Source: an uncultured Opitutia bacterium
GTDB taxonomy: Bacteria; Verrucomicrobiota; Verrucomicrobiia; Opitutales; Opitutaceae
Assembly: GCA_903840415.1 (NCBI GenBank)
Contig: CAIMFY010000092.1
Span: forward strand, 1 to 38,789
Length of the DNA stretch: 38,789 nt
Direction of reading: 5' to 3'
The notes beneath the pieces were generated by a model. It ran no database searches, was not told the DNA's origin, and saw nothing but the letters and a program-made list of their open reading frames with translations. Shown one piece after another: positions 10,103 through 17,981 of this stretch; the stretch's first letter is position 1, and every line of letters begins with the position of its first letter. The translations under genes and the position numbers were made by a program.

Positions 10103-11407
10103 ATGCACCACTTTCGCTACACCGGTCCGAATCTTCACTGTGAATCCGTCGATTTGGCCGAAGTCGCGCGGCTCTACGGGACGCCGACTTACGTCTACAG
10201 TGCCGCGACGATGGCGGACAACGTGACCCGCCTCCAGCGCGGCTTGGATGGCCTCGACGTGCAGATTTGCTACGCGATGAAGGCCAACTCTAATATCGCC
10301 GTCCTCCGTCACTTCGCCAACCTCGGCGCTGCCTTCGATCTGGTGAGCGGAGGCGAACTTCGCCGCGTGCTCGTCGCCGGGGCCGATGTGAAGCGCAGCG
10401 TGTTTGCCGGCGTCGGCAAGACCGAGGCCGAGATCAAACTCGCGCTTGAAAACGAGATTTTCTCCTTTCACGTCGAGAGCGAACCCGAACTCGCGCGCCT
10501 CAACCACGTCGCCGGCAAACTCGGCGTGAAGGCGCCCATCGCGATCCGGATCAATCCGGACGTCGACGCCCACACCCACGCGAAAATCACGACCGGCAAG
10601 AGCGACAACAAGTTTGGCATTCCGCTCAAGTTTGCCGCCGCCGCCTACGAAGCCGCGGCAAAATATCCGAATCTCCTGCTCAAGGGCGTGCAGATGCACA
10701 TCGGCTCGCAACTCACCGAGATCGGCCCGTTCGTCGAGGCGGTGGAGAAGGTCGCGCCGCTGGCGGCGGAGCTGAAGACGAAGTTTGGGATCACTTATTT
10801 TTCCGTCGGTGGCGGGATCGGGATCGTTTACAAGGACGCCCTCGCGAGCGGCCCGCAGTCGTGGTGGGACGAGCAGCCCGCCGGTTCGCGTCCGATCACG
10901 CCGGAAGTTTACGGCGCGGCGCTCGTGCCGTTGCTGCAGCCGCTTGGTCTGAAGATTCTGCTCGAGCCCGGCCGCTTCATGGTCGGCAACGCCGGCGTGC
11001 TGCTGGCGCGGGTCGAGCACCTCAAGCGCGGAGCGGGGAAGAATTTTCTCATCGTCGATGCCGCTATGAACGATCTCGTGCGGCCCGCAATGTATGACAG
11101 CTACCACGAAATCGTGCCGCTGCACCGCGATTCGTCGCGCCGCGCGCTCGTGGCGGACGTCGTCGGCCCGATTTGCGAGAGCGGCGACTGCTTCGCAAAG
11201 GATCGCCAGCTGCAGGATCTCGGCGAGGGCGAGTTGCTGGCATTCATGAGCGCGGGCGCCTATGGCTACGCGATGGCGAGCCGCTACAACTCCCGCGCGA
11301 TGCCCGCCGAGGTGCTCGTGCGGGGCAGCGCCTTCGAACTCATCAACGCGCGCGAATCCTTCGAGCAAATGATCGCAGGGGAAAAAATCCCGGCGTTTTT
11401 GAAATAA
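10103..11407 (+). CDS. lysA: diaminopimelate decarboxylase
   Basis: The 434-residue enzyme decarboxylates meso-diaminopimelate to L-lysine, the last step of lysine synthesis. It is a fold-III PLP enzyme: the PLP lysine is K60 in CYAMKANSN. The phosphate-binding Gly-rich loop is SVGGGIGI. EPGRFMVGNAG lies in the substrate-binding part, and CESGD (C358) supplies the active-site Cys of the partner subunit. ATG 10103 gives the normal family length. The frame runs further upstream, but that part overlaps the opposite-strand small gene and has no domain. gpsA follows on the same strand after 80 bp containing a repeat. Confidence 0.95.
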   Translation: MHHFRYTGPNLHCESVDLAEVARLYGTPTYVYSAATMADNVTRLQRGLDGLDVQICYAMKANSNIAVLRHFANLGAAFDLVSGGELRRVLVAGADVKRSVFAGVGKTEAEIKLALENEIFSFHVESEPELARLNHVAGKLGVKAPIAIRINPDVDAHTHAKITTGKSDNKFGIPLKFAAAAYEAAAKYPNLLLKGVQMHIGSQLTEIGPFVEAVEKVAPLAAELKTKFGITYFSVGGGIGIVYKDALASGPQSWWDEQPAGSRPITPEVYGAALVPLLQPLGLKILLEPGRFMVGNAGVLLARVEHLKRGAGKNFLIVDAAMNDLVRPAMYDSYHEIVPLHRDSSRRALVADVVGPICESGDCFAKDRQLQDLGEGELLAFMSAGAYGYAMASRYNSRAMPAEVLVRGSAFELINARESFEQMIAGEKIPAFLK

Positions 11408-11429
11408 AAACCAAGGGTGAACCCGGCTA

Positions 11430-11478
11430 GACGCGGATTAAAAATATCTGTGTTCATCCGAGTTCATCCGTGGTTAGG
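11430..11478. repeat. dispersed-type intergenic repeat (TTCATCCG units)
   Basis: The stretch contains GACGCGGATTAAAAATATC followed by TGTTCATCCGAGTTCATCCG and TGGTTAGGG. The two TTCATCCG units are 10 bp apart. From memory it resembles a family of 'ATCTGTGTTCATCCGTG' intergenic repeats found in many unrelated bacteria. It fills most of the lysA-gpsA gap and is AT-richer than its surroundings. Confidence 0.6.
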
Positions 11479-11487
11479 GTTTCTGTC

Positions 11488-12492
11488 ATGAATTTCGCGG
11501 TCATCGGCGCCGGTGCCTGGGGCACGGCTTTCGCGCTGCACTTGGCGCGGATCGGCCATGCCGTGACGCTGGTGCCGCGCCGCACCGAGCAGGCAGCCAC
11601 CCTCGTGGCGCTGCGGGAAAACCGCGATTACCTGCCGGGAATCGCGCTGCCGTTAGAGCTGAGCGTCACAGCGGATGTTGGCGCGGCGCTGGCCGGGGCG
11701 GACGTGGTGCTGCTGGCGTGTCCGGCGCAATCGCTGCGCGAAACCTGCACCCGGCTGCGGGCGACGGGTGCATTGCGGGCGCGGCTGATCGTCAGTCTCG
11801 CGAAGGGCTTGGAGACAGGCACGCACTTGCGGCCGTCGCAGATCATCGCGGAGGCGTTTCCCGGCGTAGGGCTCGGGGCGCTTTCCGGGCCGACCAACGC
11901 GCTTGAGGTCGCGCGCGGTCAGCCGGCCGCCATGGTGCTGGCGGCGTCATCGGCTGCGAGCGCCGCGCTTGAGGTGCAAGCGGCCATCAGCGGCGCGACC
12001 CTGCGCGTTTACACGAGCGAGGATTTGGCGGGGGTGGAATTCGGCGGCAGCCTGAAAAATATCTACGCGATCGCAGCGGGTTGCAGCGATGGGTTGAAAG
12101 TGGGTGACAACACCAAGGCCGCGCTGATTACGCGGGCGCTCACCGAGATGGTGCGCGCAGGCGTCGCACTCGGCGCGCGGGAGGAAACGTTTTACGGGCT
12201 GAGCGGTTTCGGTGATCTCATCGCCACGTGTTATGGCGCGTGGAGCCGCAACCGCGAGTTCGGCCAGCGGATCGGCGAGGGTCGCGCGGTGGCCGACCTG
12301 ATCGATCACCGCAAGACGGTCGTTGAGGGTTACGAAACGACGCAGTCGTTTGCCGGGTTGTGTGCGAGCCGCGGAATCGACGCGCCGATTCTGCGCGAGA
12401 TGAACGAGATTCTGTTTGCCGCCAAACCGCCGGCGACCGCACTCAATGCGCTGATGACTCGCGGCCTCAAGCGCGAGGCCGCCACCCGGTAG
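11488..12492 (+). CDS. gpsA: glycerol-3-phosphate dehydrogenase [NAD(P)+]
   Basis: The 334-residue cytoplasmic enzyme reduces dihydroxyacetone phosphate to sn-glycerol-3-phosphate for phospholipid synthesis. The Rossmann motif GAGAWGTA is at 8-15. SGPTNALEVA stands where many homologues have SGP(S/T)xA. The catalytic lysine is K190 in GSLKNIYAIAAG, and NTKAALITRALTEM follows. The length is normal. ATG 11488 is preferred to GTG 11470 because the beta strand of the Rossmann fold begins at residue 3. It converges on the symporter gene, with a long palindrome at its end. Confidence 0.94.
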   Translation: MNFAVIGAGAWGTAFALHLARIGHAVTLVPRRTEQAATLVALRENRDYLPGIALPLELSVTADVGAALAGADVVLLACPAQSLRETCTRLRATGALRARLIVSLAKGLETGTHLRPSQIIAEAFPGVGLGALSGPTNALEVARGQPAAMVLAASSAASAALEVQAAISGATLRVYTSEDLAGVEFGGSLKNIYAIAAGCSDGLKVGDNTKAALITRALTEMVRAGVALGAREETFYGLSGFGDLIATCYGAWSRNREFGQRIGEGRAVADLIDHRKTVVEGYETTQSFAGLCASRGIDAPILREMNEILFAAKPPATALNALMTRGLKREAATR

Positions 12493-12549
12493 GGCGCGGA
12501 CTCCGTTCCGCGCCGCGCTGACGGCGGCGAAGGAACTCGTCGCCCTACC
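12488..12549. terminator. nested REP-like palindrome between convergent genes
   Basis: GGTAGGGCG (12488-12496) pairs with CGCCCTACC (12541-12549). Inside it, GCGCGGA (12494-12500) pairs with TCCGCGC (12507-12513). The outer arm includes the gpsA stop codon. The element fills the gap between convergent gpsA and the symporter gene and can act as a bidirectional terminator. Its nested form resembles REP-type repeats. Confidence 0.6.
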
Positions 12550-12550
12550 T

Positions 12551-14314
12551 TCAGTGTCCGGCGCCGGCGGCCTGCTCCTGAATGTATTCCTGCTTCAGGC
12601 CGAGTTGCTCGGGCGCGTGGAGCACGAGCATCTTCATGCGAATGTCGGCGGGCACCGCCGGGGCGGTGAGTTTTGAGACCGCCACCATCAACAGAATCGA
12701 CAGCGGCATCGTCCAGATCGCTGGCTGCTCAGCGAGGATGCGTGCGAGTGGATGAAACGCCCAAAAGTCGATCAGGTTCACCTTGCCGATGTCGCCGAGG
12801 ATAATCGTGCCGGTGCAGGCGAGCGAGGCGAGGCCGCCGCCGAGCATCCCGGCCGCGGCGCCGGGCATCGTCATGCCGCGCCACCACACGCTCATAAAAA
12901 GCAGTGGAAAATAGCTCGACGCCGCGATCGCGAACGCCTGGTTGACCATGAAATTGATCTGCAGCGTCTCGACTTGGGAGCCGAGCGCGATGGCGATCGC
13001 ACCGATGACGATCGCGCCGACCTTGAACATGAAAAGCCGCTCCGCCGGCCGCGCGTTGGGCCGCAGCATCCGGCCGTAAATGTCGTGGGCAAACGCGCCC
13101 GTCATCGACACGAGCAGTCCGCTAAACGTGCTCATGAACGCCGCGAAGGCGCCCGCGCAAGTGATACCGCTCATGATCGAGCCGAGCACGCCGCCGACCG
13201 CGCGCGGCAGCTCGAGCACGACCTTGTCGGTGCCCTTTGCGCCGACGCCGCTGTAAAGTTCGGGGAGGAGATTACGCCCGAGCACGCCAAACACCGGAGG
13301 GAAAACGTAGAACACGCCGATCAGAATCATCACCCACATGGTGGTGCGTTTTGCCGCGCCGCCGTCGGGGTTGGTGTAGAAACGCACGAGGATGTGCGGC
13401 AGGCCCGCGGTGCCGCAGACGAGTGCGATGATGAGTGAATAGGTGTAGAGCAGCGAGTAGGGCCGCTGGTGTTCGGCGAGATAGGCGGGCCGCTGATCTG
13501 CGGGGAGTTTCGCGGCGGCGGCGGTGATGGCTTTCGTCGTGAGCGGCCCAAACGGTGCGATCCACGAGGCGTCTTTCGGGGCTTTTTCGACGAGCGGCTT
13601 GCGGGCGACTTCGGTGGCCGGCGTCGGCGCGGCGGTTTCACCGGGCGCGGCGTTGGCGCCGAGGTGGCCGTTGTAGAAACCGAAAACCGCCATAAGCACG
13701 AAGACCGGCACGCTGATCGCGAACATCTTCATCCAATACTGTAACGCCTGCACGAGCGTGATGCCCTTCATGCCGCCGAGCGCTACGTTCAGTGTGATTA
13801 CGGCGCCGACGAGCGCGACGCCGCCCCAGTAAGGCATGCCGGGAAAGATATAGGCGAGCGTTACGCCCGCGCCTTTCATCTGCGGCATCGTGTAAACGAA
13901 ACCGATGAAGAGCACGAAGCACACCGCGATTTTCCGGAACAGCGGCGAGTTGTAGCGGCCTTCGGCGAAATCCGGAATCGTGTAGGCGCCGAATCGCCGC
14001 AGCGGCCCCGCGATGAACAGCAGCAGAAAAAGATAACCGCACGCGTAGCAGACCGGATACCAGAGCACGTCGTAGCCGTTGGCCATCACCATGCCGGCGA
14101 TGCCCATGAAGGAGGCCGCGGAAAGGTATTCGCCGGAGATCGCGGAGGCGTTCCAGCCGACGGAAACCGAGCGGCCCGCGACAAAGAAGTCGCTCGTGGT
14201 CTTCGATTGCCGGGCCGACCAGAAACCCATTCCAATCGTAGCGACGACGGTGATGAACGCGAAGGTGAAGATCCACGGATCGACGCCATTGAGAAACGCC
14301 AGTTGCGGGCTCAT
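12551..14314 (-). CDS. actP: sodium:solute symporter, acetate permease-like
   Basis: The 587-residue membrane protein belongs to the solute:sodium symporter family, with about 13 hydrophobic segments. The N-terminal part (FWSARQSKTTSDFFVAGRSV, SAISGEYLSAASFMGIAG) and ALGGMKGITLVQALQYWMK match the acetate/monocarboxylate branch (ActP). An extra-membrane loop of about 70 residues rich in Ala, Pro and Thr (about 215-285) is longer than in Escherichia coli ActP. The DUF485 gene overlaps its start by four bases (ATGA), a pairing known from yjcH-actP. Acetate or another short carboxylate is the likely substrate, but this is not proven by sequence. Confidence 0.8.
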   Translation of the reverse strand: MSPQLAFLNGVDPWIFTFAFITVVATIGMGFWSARQSKTTSDFFVAGRSVSVGWNASAISGEYLSAASFMGIAGMVMANGYDVLWYPVCYACGYLFLLLFIAGPLRRFGAYTIPDFAEGRYNSPLFRKIAVCFVLFIGFVYTMPQMKGAGVTLAYIFPGMPYWGGVALVGAVITLNVALGGMKGITLVQALQYWMKMFAISVPVFVLMAVFGFYNGHLGANAAPGETAAPTPATEVARKPLVEKAPKDASWIAPFGPLTTKAITAAAAKLPADQRPAYLAEHQRPYSLLYTYSLIIALVCGTAGLPHILVRFYTNPDGGAAKRTTMWVMILIGVFYVFPPVFGVLGRNLLPELYSGVGAKGTDKVVLELPRAVGGVLGSIMSGITCAGAFAAFMSTFSGLLVSMTGAFAHDIYGRMLRPNARPAERLFMFKVGAIVIGAIAIALGSQVETLQINFMVNQAFAIAASSYFPLLFMSVWWRGMTMPGAAAGMLGGGLASLACTGTIILGDIGKVNLIDFWAFHPLARILAEQPAIWTMPLSILLMVAVSKLTAPAVPADIRMKMLVLHAPEQLGLKQEYIQEQAAGAGH

Positions 14315-14634
14315 GGGCGGCGCGCCTCCCGGGTGCGTTTAACCTGGGCGACTTCCTCGTTTTCCAGCGCGATGGAGCGCCGGATGAAGAACCACGAAAT
14401 GATCCACACGGCGGGAAAAAAAAGCACGCCGAGGATGAGCCAGCTCAGCGTGAAACCCGCGATGCGCGTGGCCATGAGCGCGGGCGCGAAATAATTGGCG
14501 AGGGGCAGGCCGAGCAGCACGACGAGAAACGCCGCGGCGCAAAGACCGGAGAGCTGGAACTGGCGGCGCATGAGCGAATGCAAAAACGATTCGCTGTGCA
14601 CCACGTCATCGTGGGCGGGAGGGGAAGGGGGCAT
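14311..14634 (-). CDS. DUF485 membrane protein, symporter partner
   Basis: The 107-residue protein has two membrane segments (about 32-50 and 60-86, FTLSWLILGVLFFPAVWIIS) and a charged C-terminus (RRSIALENEEVAQVKRTR), the usual form of DUF485 proteins such as YjcH. These are encoded directly before acetate-type symporters. The start MPPSPPAHDD (14634) is chosen: a longer frame to 14754 adds a Pro/Ser-rich part without a domain. Its TGA overlaps the symporter ATG, which indicates translational coupling. Its biochemical role is unknown, perhaps assembly or regulation of the symporter. Confidence 0.8.
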   Translation of the reverse strand: MPPSPPAHDDVVHSESFLHSLMRRQFQLSGLCAAAFLVVLLGLPLANYFAPALMATRIAGFTLSWLILGVLFFPAVWIISWFFIRRSIALENEEVAQVKRTREARRP

Positions 14635-14856
14635 CGCGGCGTGAATGGTGGGTGGGCAGGCGGGGGCGGCAAATTTTTTCTGCACCGCGTTTCTCGGACA
14701 GTGCGGCGACTGGAGGGCACTCGGGGGCGAACCCACCGTCAGGCTAACACGCATGCAGCGGCGAAAGGTTTCAGAAAATTGCCGACGGGTGCGGCGTAGC
14801 GATACTTACCGGATATTCTTTGCGACGGAGCCGCTTCGCGCCGATTAATCCAGGCG

Positions 14857-15789
14857 ATGGAACTGTCTGAAACCACTCTCGCCTACCTGCGCGACGAGGC
14901 TTATGCGCACCTCGCGCGGCAGGCGTTGCTCGCGAATCTGAAGCGGTTGGAGCAGGAGCGGGATTCCGTCGCCAGCACCCGCCCACCGTTCGGCGTGCTC
15001 GGGCGCCGCGAGTCGCGCGAAGCCTATGCGCGCTCGATGCGCAGCGTGAATGACAACGAGGCCGTCGTTTGCGATCAACTGGTCCAAATCACGGGGATCA
15101 CGGACTGGCTGCGGCCATTTATTCGTCGGGATGTCTCGACCTATCTCGCCGCCGAAAGCCCCGATTATTGCCGGCTCCTGCAAATTGCTGCGCGGGTGGA
15201 TGACTGGGAGCGGGCGTATCGGCTCATCCCTGAGTTGTTGGTGGCCTTTGCGCGCGACTTGCGCGCGGTGCGACTGGCCTTGGTGCCCGAAAAAAAATCC
15301 CATCCGTTGATCTCCCATGAAATTACGGTGCTGCGGGAGAGCGCCGAAGGACTGGCCGCCCATCGCCACGAATTGCGCGTGATCGAGCAGGCGGCGTTGG
15401 CGCTCGCGCCGGCGGATCTGGCCGACCAGCTCAAGTTTCCTGCCCTTCCAGATCTCCAACGACTGCCGTGGGTGAGTCGGCTCGCGGTGGTTCCCCCGGA
15501 AACGGCGCTGCCCGAAGTGACGCAGGCCGAGGCGGAAATCCGGTTGCTGCTGGCTAGCCCGATGACCCAGGTGGTGGCGCAGTTGCAGGAAGATCGGGAC
15601 CGCTGCGCCGAACGCGCCGACCGGATGCTGGAGGAGTATTGGAATCAGCTCCGTCTCCATGCCCGGGCCCATTACGTCGAAGAACGCGATGTGCAGGACG
15701 TCATTCGCATGCTCAACGAACGCTATATCGATGCCGACCTCCAGCGCCGCCAGCAGGCGCTGAGTGTGCATCCGTTTTCAGCCCGGTAG
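14857..15789 (+). CDS. hypothetical helical protein, 310 residues
   Basis: I do not recognise a family. The protein is soluble, strongly helical and rich in Leu, Ala, Arg and Glu, with coiled-coil-like stretches near 20-35 (ALLANLKRLEQERDSV) and 240-285. There is no signal peptide or membrane segment. Conserved-looking parts are PPFGVLGRRESREAYARSM (about 43-61) and the C-terminal HYVEERDVQDVIRMLNERY. It may be a lineage-specific structural or adaptor protein. It is divergent from the DUF485-symporter pair and ends 14 bp from the convergent PLP gene. Confidence 0.7.
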   Translation: MELSETTLAYLRDEAYAHLARQALLANLKRLEQERDSVASTRPPFGVLGRRESREAYARSMRSVNDNEAVVCDQLVQITGITDWLRPFIRRDVSTYLAAESPDYCRLLQIAARVDDWERAYRLIPELLVAFARDLRAVRLALVPEKKSHPLISHEITVLRESAEGLAAHRHELRVIEQAALALAPADLADQLKFPALPDLQRLPWVSRLAVVPPETALPEVTQAEAEIRLLLASPMTQVVAQLQEDRDRCAERADRMLEEYWNQLRLHARAHYVEERDVQDVIRMLNERYIDADLQRRQQALSVHPFSAR

Positions 15790-15803
15790 CGGGGCGCGGC
15801 GGA

Positions 15804-17597
15804 TTATGCGTCGTTAGCTGTAAAACGCGGCTGCGCGGCGGCGTGGCGGCGATGGATGTCGAGATACGTTTCGTCGACGAGTTGATCGACGGCGACGCCG
15901 TCAAGGAACTGGTCACTGAAGTCAGCGATGTCCGCATCGATCGCGAGACGGGCGGTGGCGAGGAAATCGCGGATGAGTTCGCGTGGATCTTCGTCGCCGA
16001 CGGCGATCCGGATGGTCGTCGGCGTGATGCCGGCGGCGGCGAGCGCTTCAGGGCTGAGTTCGCTGTGGGAGGTGAGCGCCGGGCAGAGGATGACGGTGTT
16101 GCTCTGGCCGAGCGACACTTGGTGTCCAAACATCGGCGACAGCGAATCGAAGAAGCGCTCGAACGTCATGCGCGTGAGGCCGGCCTCCTCAAAATCGATC
16201 GTGAAGAGCGGCGCCGGCAGCCCGAGGTAGCTGAGGCGCGCGCAGATTTCGTGGTGGGGATCGCGTGGGCTCGCCGGGCCGCTCACCCGGACGTGCGGGT
16301 GCGAGCCGAGCCAGCGGGCGAGGATCGCGGTGTTGATGCATTTTTTCAGCATCCGCATTTCCAGCGTCTTCATGCCGCTCAGCACTTCGAAGGCTTTGTC
16401 GGCGTCGAGAAACGCGCCCTTCACATAATAAACGTTCCAAAACATCGTGTGCTCCCAACCGGGTTCGCCCTTCGCCATGAACATGTCGACGTTGCGGCCG
16501 ATGACGACGCCGGCCGTGGTGTTGCCGCTGCCGGTGAGATCTTTCGTGTAACTGTGAATGAGGTAATCGGGGCGTTCGGTGGTGTCGGGGCGCTGGAGCG
16601 GGCGGACGAGGAACGGCGTGCCGACGGTGGAGTCGAGCATCACCGTAAGCCCCGCGGCGTGGGCGACACGGCAGATCGCGGGCACGTCGAGGAAGACGCC
16701 ATGGGGATTGCACGGGCTTTCGAGGAGCACGTAGATTTCGCGGCCGCGGGCGAGCCGAGCGGCGTGTTTCTTTTTTGTCGCCGCCAGCGCGCGCTCGAAG
16801 TCGAGGGCAGTGGCGCCGTCGAAAAACTCCACGCCGACGTCGAGGTTGGATTTTTTCGCGAACCAATCGTGGAGGAGTTGGTAGGTGCCGCCGTAAACGT
16901 TGCGAGAGGCGAGCACGATGTCCTCGTAGCCGACGAGGTGCGAGAGGGCGCCATCGATCGCGGCCATGCCGCTGTTGAAATTCCACGCCATGTAGTCGGC
17001 GGCGTGCGGTCCGGCTTCGATATCGACGATGTGGTTGGCGAGCGAGATCGAGGTGGGGTTGAGGAGGCGCGAATAGATTTCGTGGAGAAATTCGCGGCCT
17101 TGGAAAGCGTCGTCGATCCACTCGGTGCAGGCGAAGATGTAGGTCGCGGTGCGGGTGATGACGGGATTCGCCGAGAAGATCGCGGCGACGTTGTCGAACG
17201 TCGGGTAAGGCCCTTTCGCGAGTGTGGTCGCCGTCGAATGGCCAAGCGACTGGTGGACCTTGCGCGTCGGGTTTTGGAGGTTGTCGAGAATCTTGGCCAA
17301 CTGGAACGCGAGGAATTTCTTCGCGTTGAAGAGCGCGAGCCGGTCGGCGCGCGGGAGCCGGCCGAGTTCGCGCAGCGTGACCTCCCAAAGTTCGGTCAGA
17401 TCGTCGGTGGTGTGGTAAAGTCGCTCAGCGAGTCGGAGCAGTGGCACGCCGACGGGCGACGCGGGATCGATGTGGAAATGCGCGAGCTGTTCGAGCGCGA
17501 GCGCAGCGGTGGTGGCGGCCTCGGTGGTTTTGCGGCGCGGCGAAAGCAGGCGCGCAGACAGCGAGACGGCCGTCGTGGGGGTTGACGTCGTTTGCAT
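15804..17597 (-). CDS. large Cys/Met-metabolism PLP-dependent enzyme
   Basis: The core (about 150-540) matches the trans-sulfuration family (cystathionine gamma-synthase, O-acetylhomoserine sulfhydrylase): NSGMAAIDGAL (208-218), NVYGGTYQLL, ESPCNPHG (293-300), the aspartate in MLDST (D322) and the PLP lysine K352 in HSYTKDLTGSGNTTAG. At 597 residues it is about 200 longer than classical members. The first 140 residues (helical, no known domain) and the C-terminal 50 are extra. A C-S lyase or synthase acting on homoserine- or cysteine-derived substrates is likely; the exact reaction is open. It is convergent with the 310-residue gene, and no sulfur genes are adjacent. Confidence 0.8.
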   Translation of the reverse strand: MQTTSTPTTAVSLSARLLSPRRKTTEAATTAALALEQLAHFHIDPASPVGVPLLRLAERLYHTTDDLTELWEVTLRELGRLPRADRLALFNAKKFLAFQLAKILDNLQNPTRKVHQSLGHSTATTLAKGPYPTFDNVAAIFSANPVITRTATYIFACTEWIDDAFQGREFLHEIYSRLLNPTSISLANHIVDIEAGPHAADYMAWNFNSGMAAIDGALSHLVGYEDIVLASRNVYGGTYQLLHDWFAKKSNLDVGVEFFDGATALDFERALAATKKKHAARLARGREIYVLLESPCNPHGVFLDVPAICRVAHAAGLTVMLDSTVGTPFLVRPLQRPDTTERPDYLIHSYTKDLTGSGNTTAGVVIGRNVDMFMAKGEPGWEHTMFWNVYYVKGAFLDADKAFEVLSGMKTLEMRMLKKCINTAILARWLGSHPHVRVSGPASPRDPHHEICARLSYLGLPAPLFTIDFEEAGLTRMTFERFFDSLSPMFGHQVSLGQSNTVILCPALTSHSELSPEALAAAGITPTTIRIAVGDEDPRELIRDFLATARLAIDADIADFSDQFLDGVAVDQLVDETYLDIHRRHAAAQPRFTANDA

Positions 17598-17645
17598 GGC
17601 GCGAGTGTGCGGGAGCGCACTCGCGTTGGCAAGCGGCGTGCGGCT

Positions 17646-17912
17646 TCAGCGGACGCCGTCAGCAACCGAGGCGCGTGCGAGCTGCTCAGACGTCGAGCGA
17701 AGTTCGTCGGCGAGGCCGGCGATCATCTGGGCGTCCCACTGTTCCTGTTCCGCGCGGTGGAGCCGCTCACGAAGCCACGCCTCGTGATGGCGGAGGCGCT
17801 GAAGTTCGTCAGCGGAGGGGACAAGAGCTGGGTTGCGACTACGGAGGCGCGCTGCGACAAAGAGAAACGCGCAAATCGCAAAAACGAATAGAACGGAAAA
17901 GGCCTCGGGCAT
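17646..17912 (-). CDS. small membrane protein with coiled coil
   Basis: The 88-residue product has one N-terminal membrane segment (AFSVLFVFAICAFLFVAARL, about 4-23) followed by a charged helical region with heptad-like spacing (ELQRLRHHEAWLRERLHRAE). The architecture resembles small PspB-like proteins, but there are no psp genes nearby and I do not claim homology. It sits between the EamA exporter and the PLP gene, all on the minus strand, with 48 bp to the next gene. Confidence 0.6.
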   Translation of the reverse strand: MPEAFSVLFVFAICAFLFVAARLRSRNPALVPSADELQRLRHHEAWLRERLHRAEQEQWDAQMIAGLADELRSTSEQLARASVADGVR

Positions 17913-17949
17913 GAGTGTGAAAGAGGAACACGGAAAGACTAGTGATGTT

Positions 17950-17980
17950 CCCGTCCTTGGCGAGGACCGTCCAAGACGGG
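17950..17980. terminator. palindrome downstream of the exporter gene
   Basis: CCCGTC-C-TTGG pairs with CCAA-GACGGG, a 10-bp stem with one bulged base around a 10-nt loop. It starts 2 bp after the end of the exporter gene and lacks a clear T run. It may be a REP-like element that helps termination or mRNA stability. Confidence 0.5.
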
Positions 17981-17981
17981 C

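Noticed and set aside
10088-11368. 426-codon minus-strand open frame opposite lysA
   Set aside because: It is a shadow: lysA carries all catalytic motifs.
15639-17585. 648-codon plus-strand open frame opposite the PLP enzyme
   Set aside because: It is rich in Val, Glu, Arg and Gly as expected from the antisense of a GC-rich gene, has no domain, and the minus strand encodes clear PLP motifs.
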